Part shown: positions 10,150-19,060 of the stretch, piece after piece
Numbering within the stretch: position 1 is the stretch's first letter
Layout: every line of letters begins with the position of its first letter
Source: Pycnococcus provasolii
Taxonomy: Eukaryota; Chlorophyta; Pseudoscourfieldiophyceae; Pseudoscourfieldiales
DNA: 64,000 nucleotides
Assembly (NCBI GenBank): GCA_049487715.1
Contig: CP150554.1
Coordinates: 186,001 to 250,000, forward strand
Direction of reading: 5' to 3'
Notes under the pieces: generated by a model
What the model was told of the DNA's origin: nothing
The model's input: only the letters and a program-made list of their open reading frames with translations
The model's database searches: none
Position numbers and translations under genes: made by a program

Positions 10150-11010
10150 ATGTCAGCATCCCCTGTGCTCCCCCTTCAGGAGGGAGAGTTGGCGTACGAA
10201 GCGCTCCGCCTTGCAGTCATACCGTGGCAGCGCGAAAGACGTGTTGCGAAGGAGCAAGAGCGTATTCGCTTAGCGCGATTTTCGTCAAGAGTGATTTCTG
10301 CGGGTGCCCTTCACTCGTTAGCGCTTCGACGCGACGGTCGCATCGCGTGCTTGGGACACAACGACGAAGGCCAGGCGCCTCCCGGCGGCGTCGACGGCGA
10401 CTTCGTCGCTATCGCTGCGGGATACCAACACTCGCTCGCGCTTCGACGCGACGGCGGCATCACGTGCTGGGGACACAACTACTACGGACAGGCGCCTCCC
10501 GCCGGCGTGGACGGCGACTTCGTCGCGATCGCTGCGGGTTGGGCTCATTCGATCGCACTTCGACGCGACGGCGGCATCGCGTGCTGGGGACACAACGGCC
10601 TCGGCCAGGCGCCTCCCGCCGGCGTCGACGGCGACTTCGTCGCGATTGCAGCGGGTTGGTATCATTCGATGGCACTCCGACGCAACGGCAGTGTCGCGTG
10701 CTGGGGCGACAATGGACAAGGCCGGGCGCCTCCCGACGGCGTCGAGGGTGACTTTGTCGCGATTTCTGCCGGTTGGGGTCACTCGATCGCACTTCGACGC
10801 GACGGCGGCATCGCGTGCTGGGGACGAAACGACGACGGTCAGGCGCCTCCCGCCGGCGTGGACGGCGACTTCGTCGCCATCGCCGCGGGTTCGTCTCACT
10901 CGCTGTCACTTCGACGCGACGGCACCATCGCGTGCTGGGGACTCAACGGCGACGGTCAGGCACCTCCCGCCGGCGTCGCTGGACCATTCGGACGAAACGT
11001 CGACGTGTAA
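10150..11010 (+). CDS. RCC1-like repeat protein
   Basis: 286 residues. After an arginine-rich N-terminal helix come six tandem units of 39 residues (117 bp) from about 10311 to the end, each of the form HSLALRRDGGIACWG followed by HNxxGQAPPAGVDGDFVAIAAG. This is an RCC1-type beta-propeller blade in short form; canonical blades are nearer 50 residues and come in sevens. The units are nearly identical in DNA as well as protein, suggesting recent duplication or gene conversion. No catalytic residues, signal peptide or extra domain are visible. Such propellers usually bind proteins or nucleotide-exchange partners; the partner here is unknown. Confidence 0.85.
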   Translation: MSASPVLPLQEGELAYEALRLAVIPWQRERRVAKEQERIRLARFSSRVISAGALHSLALRRDGRIACLGHNDEGQAPPGGVDGDFVAIAAGYQHSLALRRDGGITCWGHNYYGQAPPAGVDGDFVAIAAGWAHSIALRRDGGIACWGHNGLGQAPPAGVDGDFVAIAAGWYHSMALRRNGSVACWGDNGQGRAPPDGVEGDFVAISAGWGHSIALRRDGGIACWGRNDDGQAPPAGVDGDFVAIAAGSSHSLSLRRDGTIACWGLNGDGQAPPAGVAGPFGRNVDV

Positions 11011-11130
11011 ACAAAAAACAACAATAAGAGCAAGTTGTACCAAACTAATAACATGAAAAAAGTAAAAAACGTCTACTTTTACTGGTTTACAATTGAAGTC
11101 AAGTACATTGAACATGCGCGCATCCTTTTG

Positions 11131-12735
11131 TCATGCTCGCAGCGCATACCAGCAGTCGCACGGCTCTAGCCAAGCGAATGTGCCGCCGCGTGATAGCGCA
11201 ACTTCTCGCGAGGCGCGGCGCGCCTCCGCATTCGCGTAGACAATCGCGTCCAATTTGTCGAGAATGAAGGTCGTCGTGAGCGCCGTGAGGGCGAACAGAG
11301 CGGCGGGCAGGAATGCGGCAAGCGCGAACGTGGCTGTGGTCGGTAGAAGCAGCACGCATGGCGCAAGCAGAAGTGACCCAGCAACCAGCTTTTCCACGAC
11401 CACTTCTCCGTCTGTCGAGTGCGATTGACGAACCAGCGCCCACATGCGCCGCAGCGCCCACATCTGCCATATGAGCAGTGCGAGCAGTGCGTCGAAGCAC
11501 AGGGCAATGGGTGCCGCAATCAGGCTTGCACCAACAACCGCGACACGTGAAAGTGCACTCATGCCGAACATAGCAGCCAACGAGCCGAAGCGTAGCAAGG
11601 CGAGGACGATCCACCGAAAGCGAGTAGGGGATTCGGTCGTCCATCGCACTGTCATGTGCAGGCATGCGATGACACGCAAAACAGCCGCGCCGAGCAGATA
11701 TGCGAGTTCACGGTTCTGCTTCAAGCCCGCCGGCGCGTCCATGAGCCAGAGGACGTGATCGTCGATGCGCGCGAGCAGCGCCGATGTGGCTCGATAGACG
11801 TCGGGCGCGTCCAGCTTCGCGATGGAAGTTTCCATTGCACGTGACGCGGCGTAGGCAGCCATCCATCCCAGAGCCACGTCAGCGCAAAGCAAGGCGACAA
11901 GTCGAGTTTCCGCAAATCCTGCTGCCGCACTGCGAAGCACAGCAGCGTGCTTTCGGAGCGCGTGCGCTGCGGCGGCACAGCACGTGTGATGGAGCAAACG
12001 CCGAGCTCCAAGAGCGCTTCCACTCCGCGCTTCGCAGACGGCGCGTGCCAGGGCGTCGGAACGTGAGGCGGCGCGGAGGAGCGTCGAAAGCGGCGCGGAG
12101 CCCGCATTCTTCGTTGGTAGCGATGACGCACGCTGCCAAAGAAATGCGTTAGGGGCGTTGGATGCGATACAGCATGTCGCAGCGAACCACGTGCCCGCCT
12201 TCTCGCCGCCGTCGCCAACACGCGCACGGTACACGCGCCCACTCTGGAATACCACACGCACGGTGTGAATATGCGTGCTATTCGCGGCGCTCGCATGCTC
12301 GCGCATTTTACCAAAGTACACCACAGGGTCTTTCCAGAGTTGTCTGACATCGGCAGTACCTGCCGCGCTCCACCGTGCGCCTGGCACTGGCGGCGCGAGT
12401 GCCGCGAGTGCTTTGTCTGCTTGCCGAAGGTCAGAAGGATCGCCGCCACGAATGAGCGACTTGGGAACGGCGCAAGCCACAGCAGCGATCACGACATTTC
12501 CACGCGTGCAGCTGACGATAGCCCAGATTCTTCGATCACTGTCGTCTTGCTTGCTTTCTTCGATGAGCTTGACGACATCGCGCGGCACGAGCACGACGTG
12601 CTTGTTCGCGCCTCTACCACCCGTGGCGGCTCGTGGTGCCTCACCCTTCGTTTTTCCCGCTGCGTCAGTTCTAGTTTGCTTGCGCGGCGGCGGCGACGTC
12701 GACGCATGACGCACGCGGCGTCGCGACACACCCAT
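11131..12735 (-). CDS. PIGQ: PIG-Q/Gpi1, subunit of GPI-GlcNAc transferase
   Basis: 534 residues from the ATG at 12735. The frame is open 66 codons further upstream, but that part is lysine/arginine-rich and reads like 5' UTR. The N-terminal half is soluble. The C-terminal half is multi-spanning with the family landmarks LWLMDAPAGLKQNRELAYLLG (near residue 340) and a final membrane region containing VAGSLLLAPCVLLLPTT. Gpi1/PIG-Q stabilises the ER-membrane complex that transfers GlcNAc from UDP-GlcNAc to phosphatidylinositol, the first step of GPI-anchor synthesis. Divergent from the gene at 12973, with about 237 bp between the two starts. The call rests on the membrane-region motifs; the N-terminal half is poorly conserved, as is usual. 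Confidence 0.8.
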   Translation of the reverse strand: MGVSRRRVRHASTSPPPRKQTRTDAAGKTKGEAPRAATGGRGANKHVVLVPRDVVKLIEESKQDDSDRRIWAIVSCTRGNVVIAAVACAVPKSLIRGGDPSDLRQADKALAALAPPVPGARWSAAGTADVRQLWKDPVVYFGKMREHASAANSTHIHTVRVVFQSGRVYRARVGDGGEKAGTWFAATCCIASNAPNAFLWQRASSLPTKNAGSAPLSTLLRAASRSDALARAVCEARSGSALGARRLLHHTCCAAAAHALRKHAAVLRSAAAGFAETRLVALLCADVALGWMAAYAASRAMETSIAKLDAPDVYRATSALLARIDDHVLWLMDAPAGLKQNRELAYLLGAAVLRVIACLHMTVRWTTESPTRFRWIVLALLRFGSLAAMFGMSALSRVAVVGASLIAAPIALCFDALLALLIWQMWALRRMWALVRQSHSTDGEVVVEKLVAGSLLLAPCVLLLPTTATFALAAFLPAALFALTALTTTFILDKLDAIVYANAEARRASREVALSRGGTFAWLEPCDCWYALRA

Positions 12736-12972
12736 GACCCAAGCGAGGGAAGGCCGGTGCACCCCGAATGATAGACTAGTTTTTCTCCAACCCCTTGGGC
12801 TTTCCTGCTCCCTTTTCCTCTGCTTTCCTTTCCCGCCCTCTTTTTCTTTTACCCAAAAAACAATTGTCAAGAAGATCCGTCCGTGGCGCCTTTCACTTTT
12901 CCTTTCCCACCGGTGCTTCTTCTCACTTCTCACTTCTCACGACTCTCACGTCACGCTCTCTCGCGTCGTATC

Positions 12973-14865
12973 ATGCCAGTGTCACAAGCTCTGAGTGACT
13001 CCTCCGACTCCATGCTGCGACCGCTCGTACCCATCTCAAACTCCAAAAAGAATGGAGCGAAAAATGGGAATGGGGCGAAAAAAAATAACAAAAATACATC
13101 CGTAATCGACCTCGACCAACTCGTCAAGGACAGAATGGAACGCGAAAAGCGAAACGCACAGGCGGCGCGGGCGAAGGCGACTGCTCCAGACTCGGACTCG
13201 GACTCGGACTCAGACGACTCGCTGCTTGGCAACACGAAAAGACGACGCGTCGAGACGACAAGCAAAGAGGCGAAGGCTGCCACCGAGGCTGTGGCCGCGA
13301 AGGTGGGTGCAGCGGTGGACGACATGGAACGCATCGCTCGCGAGTACGTCGAGGAGCAAGTCGCGCACGACGATGGCGCGGCGCCGAGATCGGCACGGCA
13401 CGTGTTGAGCGTTGCAAGGAGCGGAACGGACCATCCTAAACCGCCACCCTGGCCGACGCTTGGCGACGTGTTCGGAACGAAGGGAAAGGACGCGAACGAG
13501 AACGCTGAGGTAGACCAGACGTCAGTCGCGCGCGCTCTCGAATGCGGCGTACTTGTCTCCCGTCTCCTCGCGGCGGAGAGGCCTGTGCCAGAGTCACTTG
13601 GCAAGTGGCTTGTGCACAACGCGCTGTACGGAACGCACGTTTCCTCTCGTCTGTGCGCGAACACAGTCGCGTCTCTCGCAACGGGCAATCCGTGCGCCCG
13701 TGCGTCTTCGCACTTCGGGCAATTGCAGGGTGCGCCTCTTCTGCAGCCATCGCTGTGTGCCCACCAGCGCACGACGACGTCGTCACCAACAAGCACCTTA
13801 GCGCTTGACTTCTTGCCAACGTGGTCGGACTTGATAGAAAGCTTGGAAGCCCACGGCCTCTGCTGCTCCACAGACGGCGGCGGCGGCAGTGGCGATGGCG
13901 GAGGCAACAACGCCAAGCACCGCCACGTCGTGGTGCACCCGCAGCTCAACGTTACGCTCGACTTAATCCCAATTATCGCACAAAATGGTGCCGCCTGCTG
14001 GGAAGGCGCCAACGCGGGCACCAATGCCACGCGTCTGCTCATCGCGTGCATGCGTGTCCGTCTCGACGACGTCGCCGGGGCCTTGGCGCCGTCCGCCGAA
14101 GCGGCGCAGATGGCGCTGCTCGATCATGCACCCCGTGCGCTGTGGTACAGCGAGATGTTGATGGCGGCACGTGCGAGCGTATTTCAGCTTCTCGGATCGA
14201 CGTCGTCCGGGGCATCTGAGACTTCCGCCGCCGCCGCCTGGCACGTGGAGGCGCTGCTTCGCCGAGGCGTGCCGTCTTCGGTTCACCGAGGACGTGAGCT
14301 GCAGCTCATTTGCCTTCCACGCGTCATATTGACCGCACTGCAGACTTCCCAAAAAAGAAATAAAGCCAACGGCAGTGTCACCGAGGTGCTAGGGAGCGCG
14401 GCGCAGGATGCGCTGGAGGCGCTCGGCGATGTGCGTAATGTGCTCGAGCGTTGCGAGAAGAATGAGATGAGCTACTGGGGCTTGCATGTCGCGATGCGTG
14501 CAGCGCACCACGCGCTCAGCCTACACCTCCTGCATGCTCACGGAGTGTCGCCTCACACCGAGTATCAGCACGATTCCTCGAACGACGAGAAAGGCTCCTT
14601 GCGGTGCGCCCCCGCAGAAGACGGGTGGCCGGCGCCGCTGGAAAATCTGTGGATCAACCGCACGCCTCTGACGAAAGAGAGCTGGAATCTCATTCACGAT
14701 GCCGTGAAGTACTTTGAGGTGGTGGAGAAACGAGTCAAGCCCAATCCGATGGGTCCACAGACGCTGCAGCGTGTCAAGGGTCTCGCCGCTCGACTGCAAA
14801 CTGACTGGACAGCGAACCTTCAAAAAGATGAGGCGGCCGAGGATGCCGACGACGACCTCTTCTGA
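12973..14865 (+). CDS. Unrecognised acidic, probably nuclear protein
   Basis: 630 residues from the ATG at 12973; 30 upstream in-frame codons are T/C-rich and look untranslated. The N-terminus is low complexity: an Asn/Lys-rich run, a basic-acidic coiled stretch, then an (SD)n acidic repeat (13191-13220) followed by KRRR, a plausible nuclear signal. From about residue 150 the protein is mainly helical and Ala/Leu-rich with a Gly-rich loop near residue 300. The C-terminus ends in an acidic tail (EAAEDADDDLF). The best conserved-looking block is LWINRTPLTKESWNLIHDA near residue 565. I do not recognise the family and assign no function. Confidence 0.75.
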   Translation: MPVSQALSDSSDSMLRPLVPISNSKKNGAKNGNGAKKNNKNTSVIDLDQLVKDRMEREKRNAQAARAKATAPDSDSDSDSDDSLLGNTKRRRVETTSKEAKAATEAVAAKVGAAVDDMERIAREYVEEQVAHDDGAAPRSARHVLSVARSGTDHPKPPPWPTLGDVFGTKGKDANENAEVDQTSVARALECGVLVSRLLAAERPVPESLGKWLVHNALYGTHVSSRLCANTVASLATGNPCARASSHFGQLQGAPLLQPSLCAHQRTTTSSPTSTLALDFLPTWSDLIESLEAHGLCCSTDGGGGSGDGGGNNAKHRHVVVHPQLNVTLDLIPIIAQNGAACWEGANAGTNATRLLIACMRVRLDDVAGALAPSAEAAQMALLDHAPRALWYSEMLMAARASVFQLLGSTSSGASETSAAAAWHVEALLRRGVPSSVHRGRELQLICLPRVILTALQTSQKRNKANGSVTEVLGSAAQDALEALGDVRNVLERCEKNEMSYWGLHVAMRAAHHALSLHLLHAHGVSPHTEYQHDSSNDEKGSLRCAPAEDGWPAPLENLWINRTPLTKESWNLIHDAVKYFEVVEKRVKPNPMGPQTLQRVKGLAARLQTDWTANLQKDEAAEDADDDLF

Positions 14866-14894
14866 TAATTTAAAAAATTTACCAAATTTGTTGA

Positions 14895-15899
14895 TTACAT
14901 AGATTTGGATGAGCTGGTCTTGTCGACCAGCCGCTCGTATGACCCAAACATCATGTCGTAAATCATCAAGTACTGCCCGTAATTCTTGGTGGGCAGACGA
15001 TGGTGCACGTCATGCGCCGCCACCTCGTAGGCAGGTGTTGCACCACCCTTCTTTGGGTGGGCGAAGGAATAGAGACGCGAGAACGCGCCAAATCGCACGT
15101 TGAATCGCGTGTGATTCAGGCTCGCAAGCGCACCGCCGAGAACCACAAAGGTGAGAATTGCGCCAATCGGCACACCGCCAAGGCCGGCGGCGCGCATGCC
15201 GTTTCCCACGAGGCTCACTGCAAGCAGGTGGTTGTACTCGCCGCAGATGAATTCGAAGGGATGCACGTTTATGGCGTCAAGGTTCCCTCTCGTCGGAGCG
15301 TGTTGTCGGTGGTGGTGCTTGTGCACGAACTTGTACAGCGAACGCAGGTGAAGCGTTCGGTGAAACCAGTAGTAGAAGAAGTCGTACGTGACGTACATAA
15401 GGATGACCGAGACCGCGTAGTGCACGATCGCCGAGGTCGTTTTGCCAACGTTCGCATCCCAAGCTGTCTTCGTAGCACCTGCCGTCACAACTTTTGTCGC
15501 ATTGCCCGCGATCACGTTCTCGGCGAGGAACTCGACGATCGCGGCGTTCGCATCCACGAATCCGTCTGCGGTGAAGAGCGCCGCTGGCATGTTCTGCGGA
15601 AAGTTGTCGTTGTTTCCTCCCGCACCCCCTGGCCACAACACACATGGGCTTACACAGCAGTACACGAGCAGGTGGTACACGAAGGGCACTGTTATGCACC
15701 GCGAGAAGGTGATGCAGAGCCAGTCTACGGCGTCGAACTTGTCGTGGTGCGAGGACTGCACGGGTACGCTGCGTCTGCTTTTGTCCTGCATTGTTCGTGT
15801 GAGCACGTTTCCCATGACTGGCACGACGAGACGCGCGAGCACTTCGAAGCCTGCGAGTATCACACACGCGAAGGCGAGCGGGAGCATGGCGTACTCCAT
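14895..15899 (-). CDS. Sterol desaturase/fatty-acid hydroxylase family enzyme
   Basis: 334 residues from the ATG at 15899; an in-frame ATG at 15998 would add 33 residues rich in Phe that read like UTR. Membrane helices flank the three histidine clusters of the di-iron family: WFHRTLH, HKHHH and HDVHH (about residues 184, 199 and 284), with NHTRFNVRFG between the last two. Such enzymes use O2 and an electron donor at the ER membrane to hydroxylate or desaturate sterols, fatty acids or alkanes; the substrate cannot be read from sequence. Convergent with the gene at 12973, with only 29 bp between the two stop codons. Confidence 0.87.
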   Translation of the reverse strand: MEYAMLPLAFACVILAGFEVLARLVVPVMGNVLTRTMQDKSRRSVPVQSSHHDKFDAVDWLCITFSRCITVPFVYHLLVYCCVSPCVLWPGGAGGNNDNFPQNMPAALFTADGFVDANAAIVEFLAENVIAGNATKVVTAGATKTAWDANVGKTTSAIVHYAVSVILMYVTYDFFYYWFHRTLHLRSLYKFVHKHHHRQHAPTRGNLDAINVHPFEFICGEYNHLLAVSLVGNGMRAAGLGGVPIGAILTFVVLGGALASLNHTRFNVRFGAFSRLYSFAHPKKGGATPAYEVAAHDVHHRLPTKNYGQYLMIYDMMFGSYERLVDKTSSSKSM

Positions 15900-16175
15900 T
15901 TCTTTTGGATCCAGGAAAATCCAGAAGAAGAAGAATCCGGGAAAGAAAATTGGGAAACTAAATACGTCACCCCCGCGTCCGTCCGCGGAGTGTGTCAACC
16001 TCTCAACGTCAACGTGTGGATCCCCAGACCCTCTCCCCTCTCCGTTAAGTAAGGACTAGTTAGTACTAGATTCTCCACCACACATCTATCTCCCCCTCCC
16101 GGAGCTCCCCCTTCTTCTCCGGATTCCCCCTTCATCCGCCCCCACATCACATCCCATCCCTGGTATCATTCATCT

Positions 16176-17468
16176 ATGGCTCCGCTCCTTGCTCCTTCTA
16201 GGCTTGGCGTGTCTCCTTGCCGTCGCCCAATAACTCCTACCGCAACCTTCGCAGCCTCGCGGGAAGCGGCGTCGCGTGTTGTCATACTCGGAGGAACAGG
16301 GCGTGTAGGCGCATCCACCGCTGTCAACCTCCTTAACTTGAGACCGAACGTCGAGCTCGTGCTTGCGGGACGATCGAGGGAGAACTATGCGCGCGCTCTC
16401 GACGAAAACCCAACGCTCGCGAACGCGATGTTTCTGCAGACGGACGCGGATGACAAGGCGTCCGTCAAGTCCGCTATAGACGGCGCTGATCTGCTTGTGC
16501 ACTGCGCGGGACCTTTCCAGCGGATGGAGCACTGCCACCCGCTCGACGCGTGCATTGAAAAGGGCGTTCCGTACGTTGATGTTGCGGACGACACGGAGTA
16601 CACGATGCGATGTCGGGGACGCGCTGACGCAGCGAAAGAGGCGAATGTGCCAGCCGTGACTTCCGCAGGAATCTTTCCAGGAGCAAGTAACGTCATGGCT
16701 GCAGACATGCTCGACGAGCGCCGTGCCGCGGCTGAGGAGAGCGGCGAGGATATGCCCACGCCGGAACGTCTCCTCTTCTCGTACTTCACCGCAGGCTCTG
16801 GCGGTGTGGGCACGACAATCCTCGCAAGTACCTTTCTCCTCGCCACGGAGGATGTCACGTGCTTCAAGGATGGCGAGCCAGTGACGGTTGATCCCGTGTC
16901 CAACCGCCGAGTCGTCGACTTTGGCAAGGGCGTTGGCAGTCGTGAGGTGTTCCTCTACAATCTGCCCGAGGTGGCGACGTGCCACGAGACGCTTGGTATA
17001 CCTTCCGTGAGTGCGCGATTTGGCACGAGTCCAGGAATTTGGAATGGCGCCATGTTGTTGCTCTCGAAGCTTCCGAGACCCGTGAGCCGTAGCCGAGCCT
17101 TCGCCGGCGCAATGGCAGCACTGAGCGATCCTATCGTGCGTCTGGTTGATAAAATCGAGGGTGAGAAGGTGGCAATGCGAGTGGAGATTGAGTGGAGTGA
17201 CGGTGCCGTCACGTGCAGCCTATTCAACCACCCAAGCCTGAGGACAGCTGTTGGTGCGGCAACGGCAGCTTTCGCCGACGCAGCGCTTGCTGGAGATACG
17301 CCGGCGGGAGTCTGGGTGCCCGAGCAGACGGAGGCGGTACCGCTTCGCAAGGACCTGCTTGAGAAATGCGCAGCGCCGATTGGCGCAATCATGATTCTGG
17401 GGAAATCGCCATGGAGGTTGGGGTCAGATTCCGTCCAACTCGGGATGGGCTTGTACGTCGATCGATAG
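16176..17468 (+). CDS. Saccharopine dehydrogenase-like NAD(P)-binding protein
   Basis: 430 residues. The first 30 or so (Pro/Ser/Arg/Thr-rich, no acids) look like a plastid or mitochondrial targeting peptide. A Rossmann fold follows with VVILGGTGRVGASTAVNLL (dinucleotide loop GGTGRVG) and LVLAGRS at the end of beta 2. HCAGPF and YVDVADD segments and a substrate-domain block VTSAGIFPGASNVMA are typical of the saccharopine dehydrogenase-like oxidoreductases of plants and algae. These are related to lysine-pathway enzymes but mostly uncharacterised. The stop codon starts the 22-nt repeat described separately. Confidence 0.82.
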   Translation: MAPLLAPSRLGVSPCRRPITPTATFAASREAASRVVILGGTGRVGASTAVNLLNLRPNVELVLAGRSRENYARALDENPTLANAMFLQTDADDKASVKSAIDGADLLVHCAGPFQRMEHCHPLDACIEKGVPYVDVADDTEYTMRCRGRADAAKEANVPAVTSAGIFPGASNVMAADMLDERRAAAEESGEDMPTPERLLFSYFTAGSGGVGTTILASTFLLATEDVTCFKDGEPVTVDPVSNRRVVDFGKGVGSREVFLYNLPEVATCHETLGIPSVSARFGTSPGIWNGAMLLLSKLPRPVSRSRAFAGAMAALSDPIVRLVDKIEGEKVAMRVEIEWSDGAVTCSLFNHPSLRTAVGAATAAFADAALAGDTPAGVWVPEQTEAVPLRKDLLEKCAAPIGAIMILGKSPWRLGSDSVQLGMGLYVDR

Positions 17469-17487
17469 CTAAGATCGCTCATTCAGT
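17466..17487 (+). repeat. 22-nt exact repeat, copy 1 (overlaps stop codon)
   Basis: The sequence beginning with the TAG stop of the saccharopine-dehydrogenase-like gene (tagctaagat...cattcagt) is identical over 22 nt to 35322-35343, which begins with the TAG stop of an unrelated monooxygenase gene. The first 10 nt downstream also resemble each other (tatgtaatgt / aaagtaatag). Read on the minus strand it contains stop codons in all three frames, one of which would end the open frame listed at 17479-17747. Confidence 0.85.
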
Positions 17488-17747
17488 TATGTAATGTGAA
17501 TAGAATTTACCTCTTCCAACGGTCGTCCATTCACATTCACCGTTCAGCCCATTCAATGGCGCCACCAACAGCGCGTATTTGTACATGGCGCTGGCTTCGA
17601 AGCATCTATCGAGGACGAATTCGGGGTTTGTGTACGGGTGACCTGCAAGCGCCGCCCCCCAAAACTCGGCAGCTGCGGTCCCGTCCGTTGCGCTCCTGCC
17701 GTCGTGCAGGTACGCCCAATGCAAATGCAATTTGGCCGGTGGGACTC
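17479..17747 (-). CDS. Possible 3'-terminal exon of an unrecognised minus-strand gene
   Basis: A minus frame ending in TGA at 17479-17481 has coding-like codon use (mostly C/G third positions) and balanced composition, for example AAAEFWGAALAGHPYTNP and ending GRGKFYSHYITE. It has no ATG at its upstream end. A pyrimidine-rich stretch ending CTCTCTAG just before 17747 would be a good splice acceptor, so this may be a last exon. Upstream exons were not resolved, partly because the opposite strand carries a competing frame. No family recognised. The frame would end 11 bp from the stop of the convergent neighbour. Confidence 0.35.
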
Positions 17748-17903
17748 CTAGAGAGGCGAGGGCGAAAGAGCTTCCTTAGGCTAACCTTAAGAATATATTG
17801 GCAGACTGCGGGACTTGCCCTACAAAGCGGCGGCCGCCAACTACCGGAGTCGCGCGGGTGTACGACGAGCCGTTGGTTCGCGGCGTGCGTGCGTGCAAGG
17901 AGG

Positions 17904-18407
17904 ATGACGACGAGTACGACGCAAGGAACGATGGGAGCACAAGCGGCGGCGCCTGCGCTGGCTTTTGCGCTCGGCCCTTCTGCTCGAGAGGAGCACAACC
18001 TCAAGGAGGATGGGGTGTGCGCCGCGTGCGGTCGGAAGGAGGAGGTTGCGGGCGTCCCGGAAGCCGCTGTGGACCGAAACGAGCTCTTCCAGGGCGAGTT
18101 CGCGCCGAGCGAGGAGAGGAGACAAGAACGCGAGGCTCGCAAGTTGAAGCATGAGCGGGCCAAGTTGGAAGGCCGGGCGAAGCGGAAGTCGCAGGGGGAC
18201 AAGAAGGCGAACTGCTGCCTCGTTGGCCTCTTCACCTGCGCCAGCATCCCGTGCTTGCTGTGCTGCCCCTCAGGCTCGTCTGAGACGAATGCGGAGCTCT
18301 GGCGGGCGAGATGCTATTCGTGCTGTAGGTTGTGCAGCAAACGGGTCGGACTAAGGTCTTACGATAGGTCGCACGCACGACGCACGTGCAGATGTACAAA
18401 AAGATGA
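17904..18407 (+). CDS. Hypothetical Cys-containing, Glu/Arg-rich protein
   Basis: A plus frame with two possible starts (17904 and 17931) gives up to 167 residues. It reads like a real protein from about 17931: a short CAACGRK pair of cysteines, a charged coiled segment rich in Glu/Arg/Lys, then a hydrophobic Cys-rich patch (GLFTCASIPCLLCCPSG). Beyond about 18315 composition degrades, and a possible donor (GTAGGT) sits at 18324, so the 3' end may be spliced. The opposite-strand frame is Ser/Leu/Arg-rich, as expected for a shadow. No family recognised and the boundaries are uncertain. Confidence 0.4.
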   Translation: MTTSTTQGTMGAQAAAPALAFALGPSAREEHNLKEDGVCAACGRKEEVAGVPEAAVDRNELFQGEFAPSEERRQEREARKLKHERAKLEGRAKRKSQGDKKANCCLVGLFTCASIPCLLCCPSGSSETNAELWRARCYSCCRLCSKRVGLRSYDRSHARRTCRCTKR

Positions 18408-19060
18408 GCTCATTCCCGTGAGGCGAGGCACATCCGGTAAGGTAAGGCAACGCGTTGACCAAGAAGAGAGCCAAGAAGGCACTGCACTGGTCCAAATGGT
18501 GAGAAAGAAAAATCCGATGGCCGATGGGGTCCCAGGCTGCCAGGGTCCCAGGGATCCCTCCGTGGAACTCAACCGTGGAACTTTACGTGCGGGATCCCTG
18601 TGGTGATGCAGGTGATGGATTGGATGGCGACATCGTTCTACCAACTAGAAAGTTGTCCGGCCGGTGATCACCATCCATCCATCCGGTGGGATTCATCCAT
18701 CCGTGAGTGCGAATCCCTTTCCCCAAGCAAGAAACAGCCTGATGATGGGCCTCGCCTTACAGTAGTACTTACCAACTACATCGTATCAGATGCGTCTATT
18801 GTTTGTACAACTCGCTCTCTCTCTCCATAGACTAGTGAGTTTCCGCATATCCCCCTAACCTTAAGGTGTTCGGCGTTTCTCAGCCTCTCGTCCCGGAACA
18901 CCTGACGAATCACAGGTGGTCCTTTCCGGACGGTCGAACGAGTAGTCTGTGCCAAGAGTTCCCCCCGCGGCCAGGTCCAGGTGGTCCCGTTGCAATCGCC
19001 TTACATCTGGATAACCCCACACATTTATTCCTATTACACTCGTATTACACCGGGTTAACC
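18408..19060. other. Intergenic region upstream of the LCIB gene
   Basis: About 650 bp without a convincing frame. It contains two GGGATCCCT sites at 18551-18559 and 18591-18599 and two short gtggaact repeats between them. A catccatcc-rich tract lies at 18670-18702. It should hold the LCIB promoter. Confidence 0.5.
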
